Shown: piece after piece, positions 45,601 to 56,455 of the stretch
Position numbering within the stretch: the stretch's first letter is position 1
How the letters are laid out: every line of letters starts with the position of its first letter
Assembly (NCBI RefSeq): GCF_011745365.1
Contig: NW_024468914.1
Span: 3,188,228-3,252,227 of the forward strand
DNA: 64,000 nucleotides
DNA from: Cryphonectria parasitica EP155
Lineage: Eukaryota; Ascomycota; Sordariomycetes; Diaporthales; Cryphonectriaceae
Direction of reading: 5' to 3'
Notes under the pieces: generated by a model
Told to the model about the DNA's origin: nothing
Databases searched by the model: none
Seen by the model: the letters and a program-made list of their open reading frames with translations, nothing else
Translations under genes and position numbers: made by a program

Positions 45601-48548
45601 GGGCGCCACCAGCCACCGCCCAGGATTTCTTATCGGGCCACCTGAACCAGCATCGAGACTTTGGCGTGCTGAACATCAACGTTGGCAGCGTGCCACTGCA
45701 GCGCAGGGTATCATGGCTCAAAAGGATCGTCACCCACCTGAGCGCGCCACCTGCAGTGAATGATCTGCAGGTGCCGAGCTGCAACCCGTCACACGCGCCG
45801 CCATCCAAGCATATCGTCCGCGTCCGGGACCCTTCAACGGCATATTCCGAGTCTATGCCACTGGTCCAGCTGTATAAAGCCGCACGCCGCCGTGATAGGA
45901 GCGGCACATCTGTGTATCTATTCGAAACATACCAGTGACGCATGTACACACGCACCCGCGGCCTAGATGCGCCAATGACAACCTCACCGCGGAGTGGCTT
46001 TGGACAACCTGACCGGCTTTGTGATGCCTCGATCTCTTCCTTCTCCCTCCTCCTCCCTCCTCTCTACTCCCACGACCTCGCTGCATGATGGCCCTTCTGA
46101 CCACCGATACGATTGCCAGCTAACCCCAACAAGGCGCTCAGTCTTTTCCGGTGCTGGCCGCGCTGCATCACTAGCGAGCTTGGATTCACAACTGTTTATG
46201 CTGTGGCATTTCCGACGCATACGAGATACGAGTTACCTGGATATCACTGTGGTATTGTATAGAGTTATATGCTCCACCAACCCCGCCTCTCCTATGATGT
46301 TGCCATGTTTCACATCTCGAGATTTCGGTTGATGAGATTTGGGAGGGAATTGAGAAAGGCGTCGCATCTGATCTGATAAGTTCTTCTTCTACTGCACGTC
46401 GGCCCCGGCGGACTGGAGCCGAGCCGATGTTTCGATCGTCGCCGTCCCGCGCCCCCCTTCGCTTGCTGATGGCAGGCCTCATCTGTTCCTGTTTCACATC
46501 CAGCCACTCAGCAGACCTACACAGACGCCCATTCCATACCCCATACTTTGTACAGACGCACAAACGCCCAAGGGTGGCACATGTTCTCCTCCCCTCCTCC
46601 GTTTCCCTCGTGGCCCCCCTCTTGTTCTGTTTTCTTTTCGTCCTGTATACACACTTGCCCCCTGCAGGCCTCGCTTGCATGCAAAGAGCGGACTACGTAC
46701 AAGTGTATGGTAAGGAGGACTCGGCTACCGCTATTCAAGTCAGATTTTATTTGAAGATTCAACAACCACCTCCGTCCCCCTCGTTGGCTTCCTAGTCATC
46801 GCGGTCCAAGGTTTCATGATATGGTCGTACTGGATCCGGTAACCTCGGCCCCACCTGAAATCCGGACCGCTTTCACGAGTGACATCGTTCCCGAAAGAAG
46901 GTCTGAAAGGTGGCCGGGTCGCACGAACCTTATCATCTTTGGCTTATGTCCCGTCTCGATATTACCTTTAGTTTCTGGTACTAACCCTCACCGCTTTTTG
47001 CTTCGCGGTGCCAGTCCCTGTCCTTTCCCGGCATCTTCATGGCCCACCAGCCTTCGATTATAATCTCCATGACGGCAAAGGTGGGCTGCTAGTAGTGGTG
47101 TTCGAAGGGCTGGAGAAAGAGAGGGCTTGCTATGTGTAGGCTCCCCTCCTTTGCAGTCGTCCGCACGGCCTTGGGCTGGGGTCGGCTGGGTGGCTGGGCA
47201 GGGCTGACTGGGTTTGGCCGGCCTGCCTGCCTGCATCGTGGCCAGGACGTAGACGCCTTCTCTCTTCTCTTCTGGTGCGCCGCCCCATCATGTGAGCATG
47301 CCCTGAGCCTGCCCTGAGGGCCGACTAGGATATCCTCTGCAGTAGTTTTTCACCCTAAAGGCAGCGCAAGGCAGGTCAATGCCCGGTCCCCACTTGAGCC
47401 GGACGCCCCAACGACAACCACAAGTCACGGCGGCGGGTGATTCTCACGCACACTACAACACACCAGAGGTCAAAGACAGTCTGATCGTCGATGTGACTGC
47501 TGTGAGGGCTCTGGGGCGGTCAAGATCCTAGATATTGCCCTGCTTCGACTCCAGCACCGACGCCGCGGAAACATTTCCGTCTCATATCTCGCTCGTTGCA
47601 CCGCCTTGCCCATGGGTGCGTGTGCTCTGGACACTGCGCTCGTGGTGGCCTGACAATGACTTACATATATTTGAATAGGCTGTGTTGGAGGGGAATCCAG
47701 TGCGACCTGTGTGATGCAGACCCAGTGATGGAGGGGCGAAGTAGGCTGGACAAGAGTTACTATGAATATTAAATTCCCATCAGCGAGCAGCCTCTCCTTT
47801 GATATGATTTATTATCTTTCATAAGGATCTTGATGAGGTGTACGTAATCATCATCCCTTTTCACAGTACTTGAGGGATTCGTACCGCTCTTGGCCATTTC
47901 AGCTCTGTGGGTAGGCAGCCACCGCATGGTTTTCAGCTTGAGAACGAAGAGTCACCGACAACTTCTTGGGTACTTCCCGAAATTGGACGTGCGTATTCGC
48001 TTTCGACCGTTAAATTGTGGTATTGAGCAGCTGATTCAGGGGCTCGACGCCAGTCTCAATACACATTTCGATGTCCTCGACTATCAGGCAGCATCGCGAG
48101 GCTGAGTGTGACAGGAAGGTCGTCTGGGGAGCGGACCGAGAAATTGGTTCTGAGACGCCCGAGAGTATTATTCCAGGAATAGATTGTATATTAAGGAAGC
48201 TCTTCCACTACTGTCAAATACTAAAAAACCAGGCTCATGATAACTCGATTCTATGATTTATCTTGGTGTTGTTCGACCCATACTTCCATCTTGAAGCAAC
48301 GAGTGCTCTTGCTGTATCGCTTGAACCATCTCTACCTGGAAGCCACATTATGGCGGCCACTTGACTCAACAACCCCACTCCCCCGTTCAACCCAACGTCT
48401 TTGAAATTGGCTCCATGGTCATGGTCTGACGCCCAATTAAGAACATCACAAACCTCGGAACCAGCCGAAGAGTACCCAGCTTTGTTCCTCATCAAGACCC
48501 ACAGCCCAAGTATAGTACAAGCCCTTGCTGGTCTCTACCAAAGCATTA
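39681..48548. other. Long interval (8.9 kb) without a recognisable gene
   Basis: The left 900 bases are promoter and leader of the zinc-finger gene, including A-rich runs at about 40268-40298. The rest contains many short overlapping frames on both strands but none with a domain, plausible splice structure or consistent codon use. Small features: GTAC-rich patches near 41031-41064 and 42608-42634, a 19-base palindrome at 44975-44993, and AT repeats near 48622-48633. The right end abuts a transposon. Confidence 0.5.
44975..44993. repeat. Perfect short palindrome
   Basis: Two 9-base arms (TGCTACTAC and its complement) around a single A. Could form a tight hairpin; no function implied. Confidence 0.8.
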
Positions 48549-48603
48549 AGTCAAAGGGGGGGGTTTTGGGCCGGGGTAGTTTTGGGCCACCCTGGCCACC
48601 CTC
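48549..48603 (+). repeat. Left terminal inverted repeat of the Fot1/pogo-type element
   Basis: 55 bp, beginning AGTCAAAG followed by a G run, and an exact reverse complement of 50350-50404. The first base outside the repeats breaks the match. Confidence 0.93.
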
Positions 48604-48646
48604 GTCAAATACACACACCCATATATATATATACTGTTTATCTATT

Positions 48647-50254
48647 CTATTCACCCACCACGATGCAATCCTCCTCATCAGTAGGTAATTCGACATCGCT
48701 CTCTTCATTCAGACTATCCTCGTGGCGATTAGCCGCGTTTTGAGCTCTCTGTATATCCTCAATCCCTGCAAACTTCGAATTCGGATCCATATCAACCTTT
48801 CTTCTTTTACTAGGCCTCAGAGCCTCAATCTGCCTTTTCAACGCTTTATTTTCCTCCAATGCCTTGGCAAACTCGAGGTCCCTCTTCCCATAAGCCTTTT
48901 TTATCTTCTTGAATAGCATACGGCGGCCTGGTTCCGTTCGAAGTTGTTGCTGATTCTCTAGCAGCTGATAGTATAGCTGTTTAGCCTTTCGAGGAGTTGA
49001 AAAGAGGACTGGCTGGCTTGAGGAGGCTTTTGGGGAAAGACGAGGTGCTGTTGATTGTGCTGAGCCTGAATTGGACTGGGTCTGACGGCTTGGTTGACTG
49101 TTCTCGAGGAGAAGAGGGCTCAAGAGGGCTTTTGAGGGTCTGAGAGGCCACAGACCAGTTGCTTTCCATCCAGATCTAATATTCTGGCTTGAAAGGCCTT
49201 CCAGTTGAGCTAGACGATAGTTGCTGAGGAATAAACGCTTGCCTGCGATAGTTGAATCGCCCCATTGGCCCATATTGCTGACTTTCTTTCTGTATGCCCG
49301 TTTGAGAGATGAAAAGACCCCTAGATCGAGGGGTTGAAGAACGTGAGAGGTATGAGGAGGCAAGTAAATAAGCAGGATATTGTTTTGGAAGCAAAGCCAC
49401 ATAAACTCGTCCGTTTTATGGCTGCCATGGCCATCCAGGACTAACAGCCTGGCTTCTGAGGGGTCTGCTGGCTGGCTATGAGGAATGAAGATCTCTTTCA
49501 GCCATTCAACTGCCATTTTATCGTTTGTCCATCCGTTTTGCGTAGCTGTAAACTTCCAATCATCAAAAGGCTCCAAATCAAGAGGAAACCACTGTTGTTG
49601 TACCGTTTGGCCCTTGAAAATCACCAGAGGGAAGAGGTAGGCACCTGTAGCTGAGATACACTCGAGGAAAGAAGTCCAGGCTTTTGATCCAGGGTCTTTC
49701 CTTTGAATTGAACGCGAAGAGGAGCCTCCGAGGACTAATCCATTTGTTCCTTGGCCCTCCATCAGGCCAGCTTCATCCATATTCCATCTATTAGCTGGCT
49801 TAATAGCTTGGATATGAGGAAGATTGAAAAGACGAAACCAAAGCCGTATTACCTCTGTTGTAGCCCCATTCGTTCGTTCAGAGGCAATGCGGCGAGTCTT
49901 CCTGACCTTTATCTCTGGATTTCTCTTCAAAAAAGCCTGAGTCCATTGCACCCCGAGGGCCTGAGAGTCTCCCTGGACCTCGAGGATCTGCTGAGCAAAG
50001 TATTTGAGTTCTGAATGGCTTGGTGGAACGCCTAGGCTTTCTTGAATCAGGATCCATTCGGCTAGTCTTCTTTCCTGATCAATAGAGAGCCTTTGCTGGT
50101 TTTCGTGGGCTGTTTTATGCGATTCCCCTCCTTCTAGGCGAGCCTGAAGAGTACTCCTTGGAATACCCCATTCCCTCGAGGCTTGCCGCTGAGACTTGCC
50201 TTTTCTGACAGCCTCAACGGCCTGGGCTAGCTCAAACTCGGAATAGGGCTTCAT
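48647..50254 (-). CDS. Transposase, CENP-B/pogo type with DDE_1 domain
   Basis: 535 aa, single exon. Order: a psq-type helix-turn-helix (about 6-40, ending SREWGIPRSTLQARL), a second CENP-B/Tc5-type DNA-binding domain (about 55-118), and a DDE catalytic domain (about 155-330). Acidic residues are D160 (RWNMDEAG), D274 (LVLDGHGSH) and D310 (QPLDLGVF), with 35 residues between the last two. The C terminus has a helical, Lys/Arg-rich segment (LRPSKRRKVD, a probable nuclear signal) and an acidic end. It would cut and paste the element by binding the terminal repeats. All catalytic residues are present, so it may be active. Confidence 0.93.
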   Translation of the reverse strand: MKPYSEFELAQAVEAVRKGKSQRQASREWGIPRSTLQARLEGGESHKTAHENQQRLSIDQERRLAEWILIQESLGVPPSHSELKYFAQQILEVQGDSQALGVQWTQAFLKRNPEIKVRKTRRIASERTNGATTEVIRLWFRLFNLPHIQAIKPANRWNMDEAGLMEGQGTNGLVLGGSSSRSIQRKDPGSKAWTSFLECISATGAYLFPLVIFKGQTVQQQWFPLDLEPFDDWKFTATQNGWTNDKMAVEWLKEIFIPHSQPADPSEARLLVLDGHGSHKTDEFMWLCFQNNILLIYLPPHTSHVLQPLDLGVFSSLKRAYRKKVSNMGQWGDSTIAGKRLFLSNYRLAQLEGLSSQNIRSGWKATGLWPLRPSKALLSPLLLENSQPSRQTQSNSGSAQSTAPRLSPKASSSQPVLFSTPRKAKQLYYQLLENQQQLRTEPGRRMLFKKIKKAYGKRDLEFAKALEENKALKRQIEALRPSKRRKVDMDPNSKFAGIEDIQRAQNAANRHEDSLNEESDVELPTDEEDCIVVGE

Positions 50255-50349
50255 AACAGTCAGATAAAGGTTTGCTGGAAAGATGAAGTTGTTTGGATCA
50301 AAATTGGTTGAGTAATAGCTATCAAACTAAAGGGGGTTGAAGAGGCGGT

Positions 50350-50404
50350 GAGGGTGGCCAGGGTGGCCCAAAACTACCCCGGCCCAAAACCCCCCCCTTT
50401 GACT
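50350..50404 (-). repeat. Right terminal inverted repeat of the Fot1/pogo-type element
   Basis: 55 bp, exact inverted copy of 48549-48603, followed by the TA duplication at 50405-50406. Confidence 0.93.
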
Positions 50405-51030
50405 TATTGCTTCTGAATTCTCCTAATACCTTCATAGAGCGCACGTGTGCATCCACTTTAAGAACAAAGTAGAGCTGGAATGCTTGGACGCCGGGCGAGG
50501 GTGTTCCTGTGCAAAGGGAACGGGCATCATAGGTTTTCCTATCTTCCGAAATTATCGAGTCTGGTATGCCCCTAAGCAGACATGGCAGTCTCGCCATGGT
50601 CACATGCTTTGGTATTTCCTGGCGTCTGGTAAGGCTTCCAAGCTTCGTTACAGGTCGGGTCGTCCCAAGCCTAGTCCAACAAGGCAGAAAGAAGTAGGAG
50701 ACTCTAGAAGTGCCTTGTCAGTATGAAAATAATGGAACGCCTCAAGTAGACTGGGAATAAGTCTTATTAATATCTAGTTATGCTCCTCGAGCTTGATTCC
50801 ACTAGAAATACCGTGCCTTGCAGTCATGATAACCAGAAAAATATACCAGAGTTGCCGTATCCTTCTCTTGGGCTCCAACGTGCTGTGCATGCCTATGAAA
50901 ACCATCCGTACCCAAGCCTTCCGTCCTATTTAACACAATCTGCCGAGTTCCCTTGACCCCATGCGCCGTATTTCTGAACGCTAGTATGTAATATCCCGTA
51001 TCTTATAGTACAGGCAAAAGCTCCAGGGCC
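50405..51030. other. Intergenic region, no gene seen
   Basis: Between the transposon and the 3' end of the GNAT gene. Nothing recognised. Confidence 0.5.
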
Positions 51031-51938
51031 CTATGCCTCGGGGCTGACAACCAGTGTGCCTGCCCACTTCACAATAGTCCCTTCTCTGCCTTCTCGTGTA
51101 TCACAGCTCTCAAAGCTTCCCTCGGCAGTAGCTGGGACCTGCGCGAGCATCTTGGCGAAGAAATGGCGCGCCCGAGCATTGCGTTCCTCCCATTGAAAGA
51201 CAAGACTCTCGGGCACCTTGGAGCCTGCTTCCGCTCCTTGGGCTAAAGCTGGAATGATCTGGAGACGTCTCTTCTCTCGAGGGAGAGCCCACCCTGGAAG
51301 ATGTTAGAATACTCTTGCGAAAGCACAAGGACTGATTTCCTTTCTCTTCTTGCGACTTCAGGTGCTTTTACAAAAACCAAGACACGTGCGTGCGTGGTAG
51401 GAGAAAGGAAGGTTCACTCACAGGAGTCAATAATTGGCTTGAACATCTCGCTTCCATAGCCCTGCCGCCAGTATTGTGGCTTGATTAGAAACTCAGCTTC
51501 GGGCCATCCAGAGTTAGATGTAGACATGATAGTGCAGTCTGGCAAGCCACCCTCGCCGATCATCTCTCCAGTCGAGAGGAGAAAGGCACCAAAATACCAA
51601 TGGGTGCGCGCTTGAGATACAAGCGCCTCGATGGCCTTCTCAGTCTCCTCCTTGTTCCAGTCAGGCCTGCCCCGTGTTTTGGAGTGTTCCTGTGTCTCTG
51701 CACACTTTCGAAGCTCGTAGAATGCATCGAGATCGTCTGGGCCAATGGGCCGCACGAGGAGGCGTTCCGTCTTGAAATGGGGTCGCTCGGAGAGGCTGGG
51801 CAGCGGGCGCTTTGGCAAAGTGGTGTTGTAGGAGAACCAGGGCGTGACCCCGAGGTTCTGGAGGTCATTTGCTTCGAGTCTCAACATCAGCTTTGGCATG
51901 ACTTCCCCGAGTCTAGAAATCGATACCACCTCGGTCAT
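51031..51938 (-). CDS. GNAT-family N-acetyltransferase
   Basis: Two exons (51938-51422 and 51293-51031, intron 128 nt), 259 aa. The core starts at about residue 55 (KTERLLVRPIGPDDLDAFYE). It continues through the strand WYFGAFLLSTGEMIGEGGL to the acetyl-CoA pyrophosphate-binding loop RQGYGSE (158-164, fitting the R/Q-x-x-G-x-G/A pattern). The splice gives SWWALPREKR, a common fungal GNAT ending of this region. The protein would transfer acetyl from acetyl-CoA to an amine; the acceptor is unknown. The frame continues upstream to 52085, but the extra residues look like leader. It is the nearest gene left of a terpene synthase, so a tailoring role is conceivable but unsupported by sequence. Confidence 0.85.
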
Positions 51939-53327
51939 GCTGATAGGGCTGGGATGGAGGATTTGTGTGGAAATGACACTCTGAAATATCGAGATGTCGA
52001 TTTCTTGGGCAAGACAGCATAAAAATATAGAGGGAGATGCCGTGGGCTCCACGAAATCTAGCCAGGGAATAGGGGTGAGTATCACCTGCTACAACAGGCA
52101 GAGTTTAAAAGGACCACCGGATGTTCAAGGGGCTGTCCTAACCGACAAGCGTGGCGAGCTCGGCTCGTCTTGTCGCTATGAACAGGTTTTCTGAATTCAG
52201 TCTCCTGCATATGAAGTGGGCCGCGCAATGCGTACAAAGTTCAAATGGTCAATCAGAGCTGGGGAGGGGCTTCCGGCATCCATAGCCACTCGGCAGCAGA
52301 ATGGAAAAGAACTTGCCACACCTTTAGACGAAGCGGATTGGTCCAAGCTGAACCTGGTATTATCCAAGTGCGTTGTCGTAATTTACTTGGGATTACATCG
52401 GAGAAATGCATTCCCTTTGCTATCGTGCCAAGAGGGGGCCTCGAGGAAGCACGAGTAAAATAACGCCATCTCATCCCAAAGAAGACGACGATGGCAAACC
52501 CCCCTGTACCAACGGGCATTTTTAACTTTCGCATAGTTACATTCTGTGTTCGGGGAGGCTCTCCCGTATACCGACAAGGACCCGTAACAGAACCGGGCCG
52601 ATCCTCTTTTCCATGCAGGTTGGTTGTCGAGTTCTCGAAGGTGATTGGGAAGAGAAAAAGTACCTACCTGCATGTGCCTATTGGCTTTGTGATCTATCAC
52701 CTTTTACACTACTGCATCAGCTGGAGTTCATTGCATAGAAATGAGATGGCGAGACAGAACGACAAAGAGACATAAACTTTCGCCATGATACTCGCTATCA
52801 GCTTGTGCGTTAGCGCGTCAAAGGCTTCGTAATTGTAATCTGAACTGTTCAGAGACCCTGAGAGGGGTTCGTGGAGTCTGCAGTCGAGACTTGACCGGTC
52901 TCCTTCTTTCAGCTGTTCTCAGCTCGCTACTGCATCAAGATGTGACGCGCGGAGAAAGGAGGTGGTTGTGGACTATGAGGTGGACTTGCTAATGCACAAC
53001 ACCTGCCTTGAGGCTTAGCGAACCTGATACAAGACGATAGTAGTAGTCCGGTTATCTCAGTGCCTTGCGGCTTGATAGGGCCACACATGGTGTTGCTGCT
53101 CTTAACCCTCATGGGGTGATACGCACAGGGTGCCCATCGGTCTATGAGCGGAGGTATAGTCGAGAAGGCTGGCCAGCACGAGGCCCCGGGCTCTCCTTAT
53201 TTGTAGAAATACTGGGCCAGGAGCCCTCTTCTCCTTGATCCGCCTCGCCTCCTGAACTTCCGTCGTCTTTCTCCTTCCATTGAATGCCTGGAAGTCGTCC
53301 TCACGCAAGAACTCGAGTCGCGCAACT
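51939..53327. other. Intergenic region between divergent GNAT and terpene synthase genes
   Basis: About 1.4 kb of upstream DNA for both genes. Short frames on both strands lack motifs. No gene is called. Confidence 0.5.
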
Positions 53328-54658
53328 ATGATGTCCTCTGTGATCCATCTTCCTGTTTTCCAGGGCAGATGGATGTGGCCCCGAGAAATGAATCCTCATA
53401 CTGAGGATATCAGACAAGAATCCATCGAATGGGCCACGAGCTTTGGGGCTTTTAGCCCCGAGGCGCAGAAGTCCTTCGATAAGTGCAATTTCAGTAAGGA
53501 CAGATCTTCCTGCATACGTTTTCGACGACACGGTTGCTGATAGAATACAAAGACCTCTTGACAGGACTATTATATCCATCTGTGACGCGAGGTATGTTCC
53601 ATTGAATTGCACTTCTTCCTGCTGACCGTACTCGGTGCTGATAAACCTCCAATAACTAGACCAGCTCCGATGCGCAAACGACCTTATGAACTTCTTCTTC
53701 ATCTTCGACGAACACTCGGACAAGTCACTCCCAGAGGAGGTCTGGGCATAGGTGGATGTGATCATGGACGCCTTCCATCACCCGGAGAAGCCTCGACCGA
53801 CGGGGGAATCCATTGGCGGCGAAGTGGCTCGACAGTAAGTCCATGAACACTGATCGGCGCTGAGCAGACATGCATGCTGACCGTGGCCTGTTCCAGATTC
53901 TGGGTTCGAGTATGCTCCATGTCGACGCCGACATTCCGAAGCCGATTCTTGAAAAATATACAAGACTACCTGCACGGCACTGCTGAACAGGCCGAGGACA
54001 GAGACAAGTCACACATTCGCGACCTGCCTAGTTATCTTGAGCTCCGGCGCAAGACGATTGGCGTCCTGTCCTCCTTTGACATGCTTGAGATGGACAAGTC
54101 CATCCCAGACTTGGTACTCGAGGATCCCGCCTTCCAAGAATTGCTGGACTTGGCTGTCGACCTAACAATCATTGCCAACGTAAGCCCAACTGAGTAATGA
54201 AAAGCATGCCATGGTCCCAACCAGACGCTGACATAATCTAGGATGTCTTGTCTTTTGACAAGGAGCAAGCTGTGGGAGACGATCAACATAACCTTGTTAC
54301 GATTGTCATGGCCGAGCAGGGCATGGACGTCCAGAGCGCAGTCAACTGGGCGGGCCGACTGCACTCCACCATGACGGACCGCTTCAACGAGCTCTTCTCG
54401 CAGCTCTCTCGATGTGGCGGCCTCTTCGATGAGGAAGTAAAGTCTTACATGAAAGGCGTGGGGCAGTGGGTGGGTGGGAATGTCCAATGGAGCTTCGAAG
54501 GTGAGAGATACTTTGGGAAACGCGGGTTGGAAGTGATGAAGACGCGTAGCCTGTGTCTCACACCTAAGCTGGGGCAACCCGGGTTGGAGATTGGCCCCGT
54601 CATCGTCGATGATGTCTCGATGAAGCAAGTGATAGTCAGCTCAATTACGGAGTCCTAA
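53328..54658 (+). pseudogene. Class I terpene synthase (probable sesquiterpene cyclase) with one in-frame stop
   Basis: Five exons: 53328-53493, 53544-53591, 53660-53834, 53897-54179 and 54242-54658. All four introns (50-68 nt) have GT/AG ends and preserve the frame, giving 363 codons including the terminal stop. Metal-binding motifs are complete: DEHSD at 88-92 (the D(D/E)xxD motif) and NDVLSFDKE at 224-232 (NSE triad, N224, S228, E232). The RY pair at 313-314 is also present. The N-terminal WPREMNPH and SFGAFSP are typical of fungal sesquiterpene cyclases, which turn farnesyl diphosphate into cyclic hydrocarbons. The exception is codon 102, TAG at 53749-53751, right after PEEVWA, where family members continue. 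No intron can remove it. Otherwise the gene looks undamaged, so it is either a very recent null allele, a base error, or a stop that is read through. Confidence 0.85.
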
Positions 54659-55111
54659 TTGCTCCGTACCCCAAGTAGTCTTACCTTCAACAAGAAAACA
54701 AGACAAGGGGACGTAGTTTCAACGATATCAAGGCAACAAGCAATATTTGAACGTAGCACATGGCCACTTGGACATTTGGGATCAAGCAACACCATGGTGT
54801 GTATGAAGGGAAGTTTTGTAATCAGTTCCCAGCAATGATATTTGAAACAAGATGCTCAAATGTGATGTGTTCATCGGCAAGGTCCGAGGATGAAGGCTGA
54901 AGCCAGAGGCTGTACCCTGCACTAAATAGGGTTGCGGACGCTACCCGAGTATGGTTAGCTTCCGCTTGGAAACGTCGGCACTGTCAGGGTCGACATTAGC
55001 CCTTTTCCAGGCCCGCCCGGGCCGGATTGCCTCGACTTACTCTGGTCTCTTTCTACGTATGACATCGCCTTGTTCCCAATAGACTCTGGCGACTTTCCAG
55101 GTTATCTTCTC
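54659..55111. other. Short intergenic region
   Basis: Between the terpene synthase and the regulator, which lie in the same orientation. Nothing recognised apart from presumed promoter. Confidence 0.5.
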
Positions 55112-56455
55112 ATGATGGTGATGAGTATCGTACTGGAGACAAAAGCCTGCGAGTCTTGTGCCAAATCAAAACGCAAATGCGGCAAGGAAAAGCCACGATG
55201 TCACCGGTGCGCTTCGCGGAATCTCGAGTGCTCATATCCTCTGGCTCGACCCGGCTCGTTCGTTCTCCTGCAAGAAGACTCGCCATCGACATGTGAATCA
55301 CAAACGACGACGTCACCAGCAGCTCTGAGAAATCATACAAGTGATGAGATATCATCACCAACACTTCTTGGCACGCCTGATCTGTGGGATCCGAGCGGCC
55401 TCTGTCCTCTTCCCGACTTCGACGTGCCCTTTACTGCCTGCAACACCGAAATCCAGCTGGCCAGACCACCGTCCGCACCATCTCGACATCGCAGCTGCGA
55501 CTGGTTTCTATCTCCACACGCCAAGGACATCATGGGCTTGCTTGCCGCCCCAGCCGAGCCGCAGAATGTTCCCCCATACAGCAACGCAGTCCTGAAGCGG
55601 TTTCACAAAACTATTCAGGCCAACCTCGCCGACTGGGTCTACAAGGGCGCAACCAACTTTATCCATAAGCAACTCTACATGTTTCGCAGACCCCGATGTG
55701 TACAAGACGCACAAGGCTCCCTCGCGCTTTATTTGGCTCGGACGGACGAGACCGAGGATGCCGTGTTCCGTACCCTGGACGATCGGGCCGACCAGCTGCT
55801 TACGGACGAAGGGAAGCACAACACCACGAGCAGCCTCGACACATTTGGACACCTGTCCAGGATCCACTCGCTTTTAACATACCAGATCATCGGACTGCTA
55901 GACGGAGACATCCACCTGCGAGCCAAGGCAGAAAAGCGCATCGATACCCTGGAAGCATGGATACAACAGATGATGGAGAGCCTGCGATTCGCCTCATCAT
56001 TGCTGTCGGGAAGCGGGGGCAACAACACCTATGCGATCATTAACGTGCTGGGGTTGGGTATAAAAGATCTGTTCACGTCCGAGCAGGTAGCGTCCTGTTC
56101 TGAATCACAAGAGGAGATTGTATGGCAGGCTTGGATATTCACCGAGTCTCTCCGGCGCACCTGGGTCACGGTGGAAGGTCTGCACGCTACATACAATGCT
56201 CTCAGAAGAGGCTGGGCCTCCTGTTCTGCAGGTATGCTGCTCACGGCGAGACAAGGGCTGTGGGATGCTGGGTCTCGTTATGCCTGGGCAGAGATCGTCA
56301 CAGGGAAAGATCTCTGGGTCATGGATGGCAGGCATACCGAGATTTTGTTCTCTTTGGCTATGCCGGACGAAGTAGATGGGTTTACGAAGATGTGTATGGA
56401 AATTAGCTACGGGCAGGAAAGAATGAAGAATTGGGAAGCAGGGGTTGTCTGTTGA
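55112..56455 (+). CDS. Zn2Cys6 binuclear-cluster transcription factor
   Basis: Single exon, 447 aa from the ATG at 55112; the frame extends slightly upstream only to a TTG. The Zn2Cys6 cluster sits at the very N terminus: ACESCAKSKRKCGKEKPRCH, then RCASRNLECSYP, with six Cys in the classic C-x2-C-x6-C-x6-C-x2-C-x6-C pattern. The rest is helical and resembles the divergent regulatory region of fungal factors of this class, with no strong fungal_trans signature that I can see. It starts 450 bases after the terpene synthase on the same strand, the usual position of a pathway-specific regulator. That relationship is inference. It would bind DNA in the nucleus, typically at CGG-containing sites. 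Confidence 0.85.
   Translation: MMVMSIVLETKACESCAKSKRKCGKEKPRCHRCASRNLECSYPLARPGSFVLLQEDSPSTCESQTTTSPAALRNHTSDEISSPTLLGTPDLWDPSGLCPLPDFDVPFTACNTEIQLARPPSAPSRHRSCDWFLSPHAKDIMGLLAAPAEPQNVPPYSNAVLKRFHKTIQANLADWVYKGATNFIHKQLYMFRRPRCVQDAQGSLALYLARTDETEDAVFRTLDDRADQLLTDEGKHNTTSSLDTFGHLSRIHSLLTYQIIGLLDGDIHLRAKAEKRIDTLEAWIQQMMESLRFASSLLSGSGGNNTYAIINVLGLGIKDLFTSEQVASCSESQEEIVWQAWIFTESLRRTWVTVEGLHATYNALRRGWASCSAGMLLTARQGLWDAGSRYAWAEIVTGKDLWVMDGRHTEILFSLAMPDEVDGFTKMCMEISYGQERMKNWEAGVVC

Larger units (their letters stand above)
48549..50404 (-). mobile_element. Fot1/pogo-type (Tc1-mariner superfamily) DNA transposon, intact
   Basis: A 1,856-bp element bounded by perfect 55-bp terminal inverted repeats and flanked on each side by TA, the target duplication expected for this superfamily. 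It has one gene on the minus strand, a 535-aa transposase without stops or frameshifts. Length and organisation match Fot1-class elements of filamentous ascomycetes. Identical ends and an intact frame suggest a recent insertion or continuing activity. The G:C to A:T decay expected from repeat-induced point mutation is not evident in the transposase. Confidence 0.92.

Noticed and set aside
45377..45955. 192-codon minus-strand frame in the gene-poor interval
   Set aside because: Overlaps an equally open plus-strand frame; neither has domains or codon bias.
53740..53753. Mini-intron to remove the amber codon in the terpene synthase
   Set aside because: The GT...AG span would be only about 12 nt, far below any spliceosomal intron.
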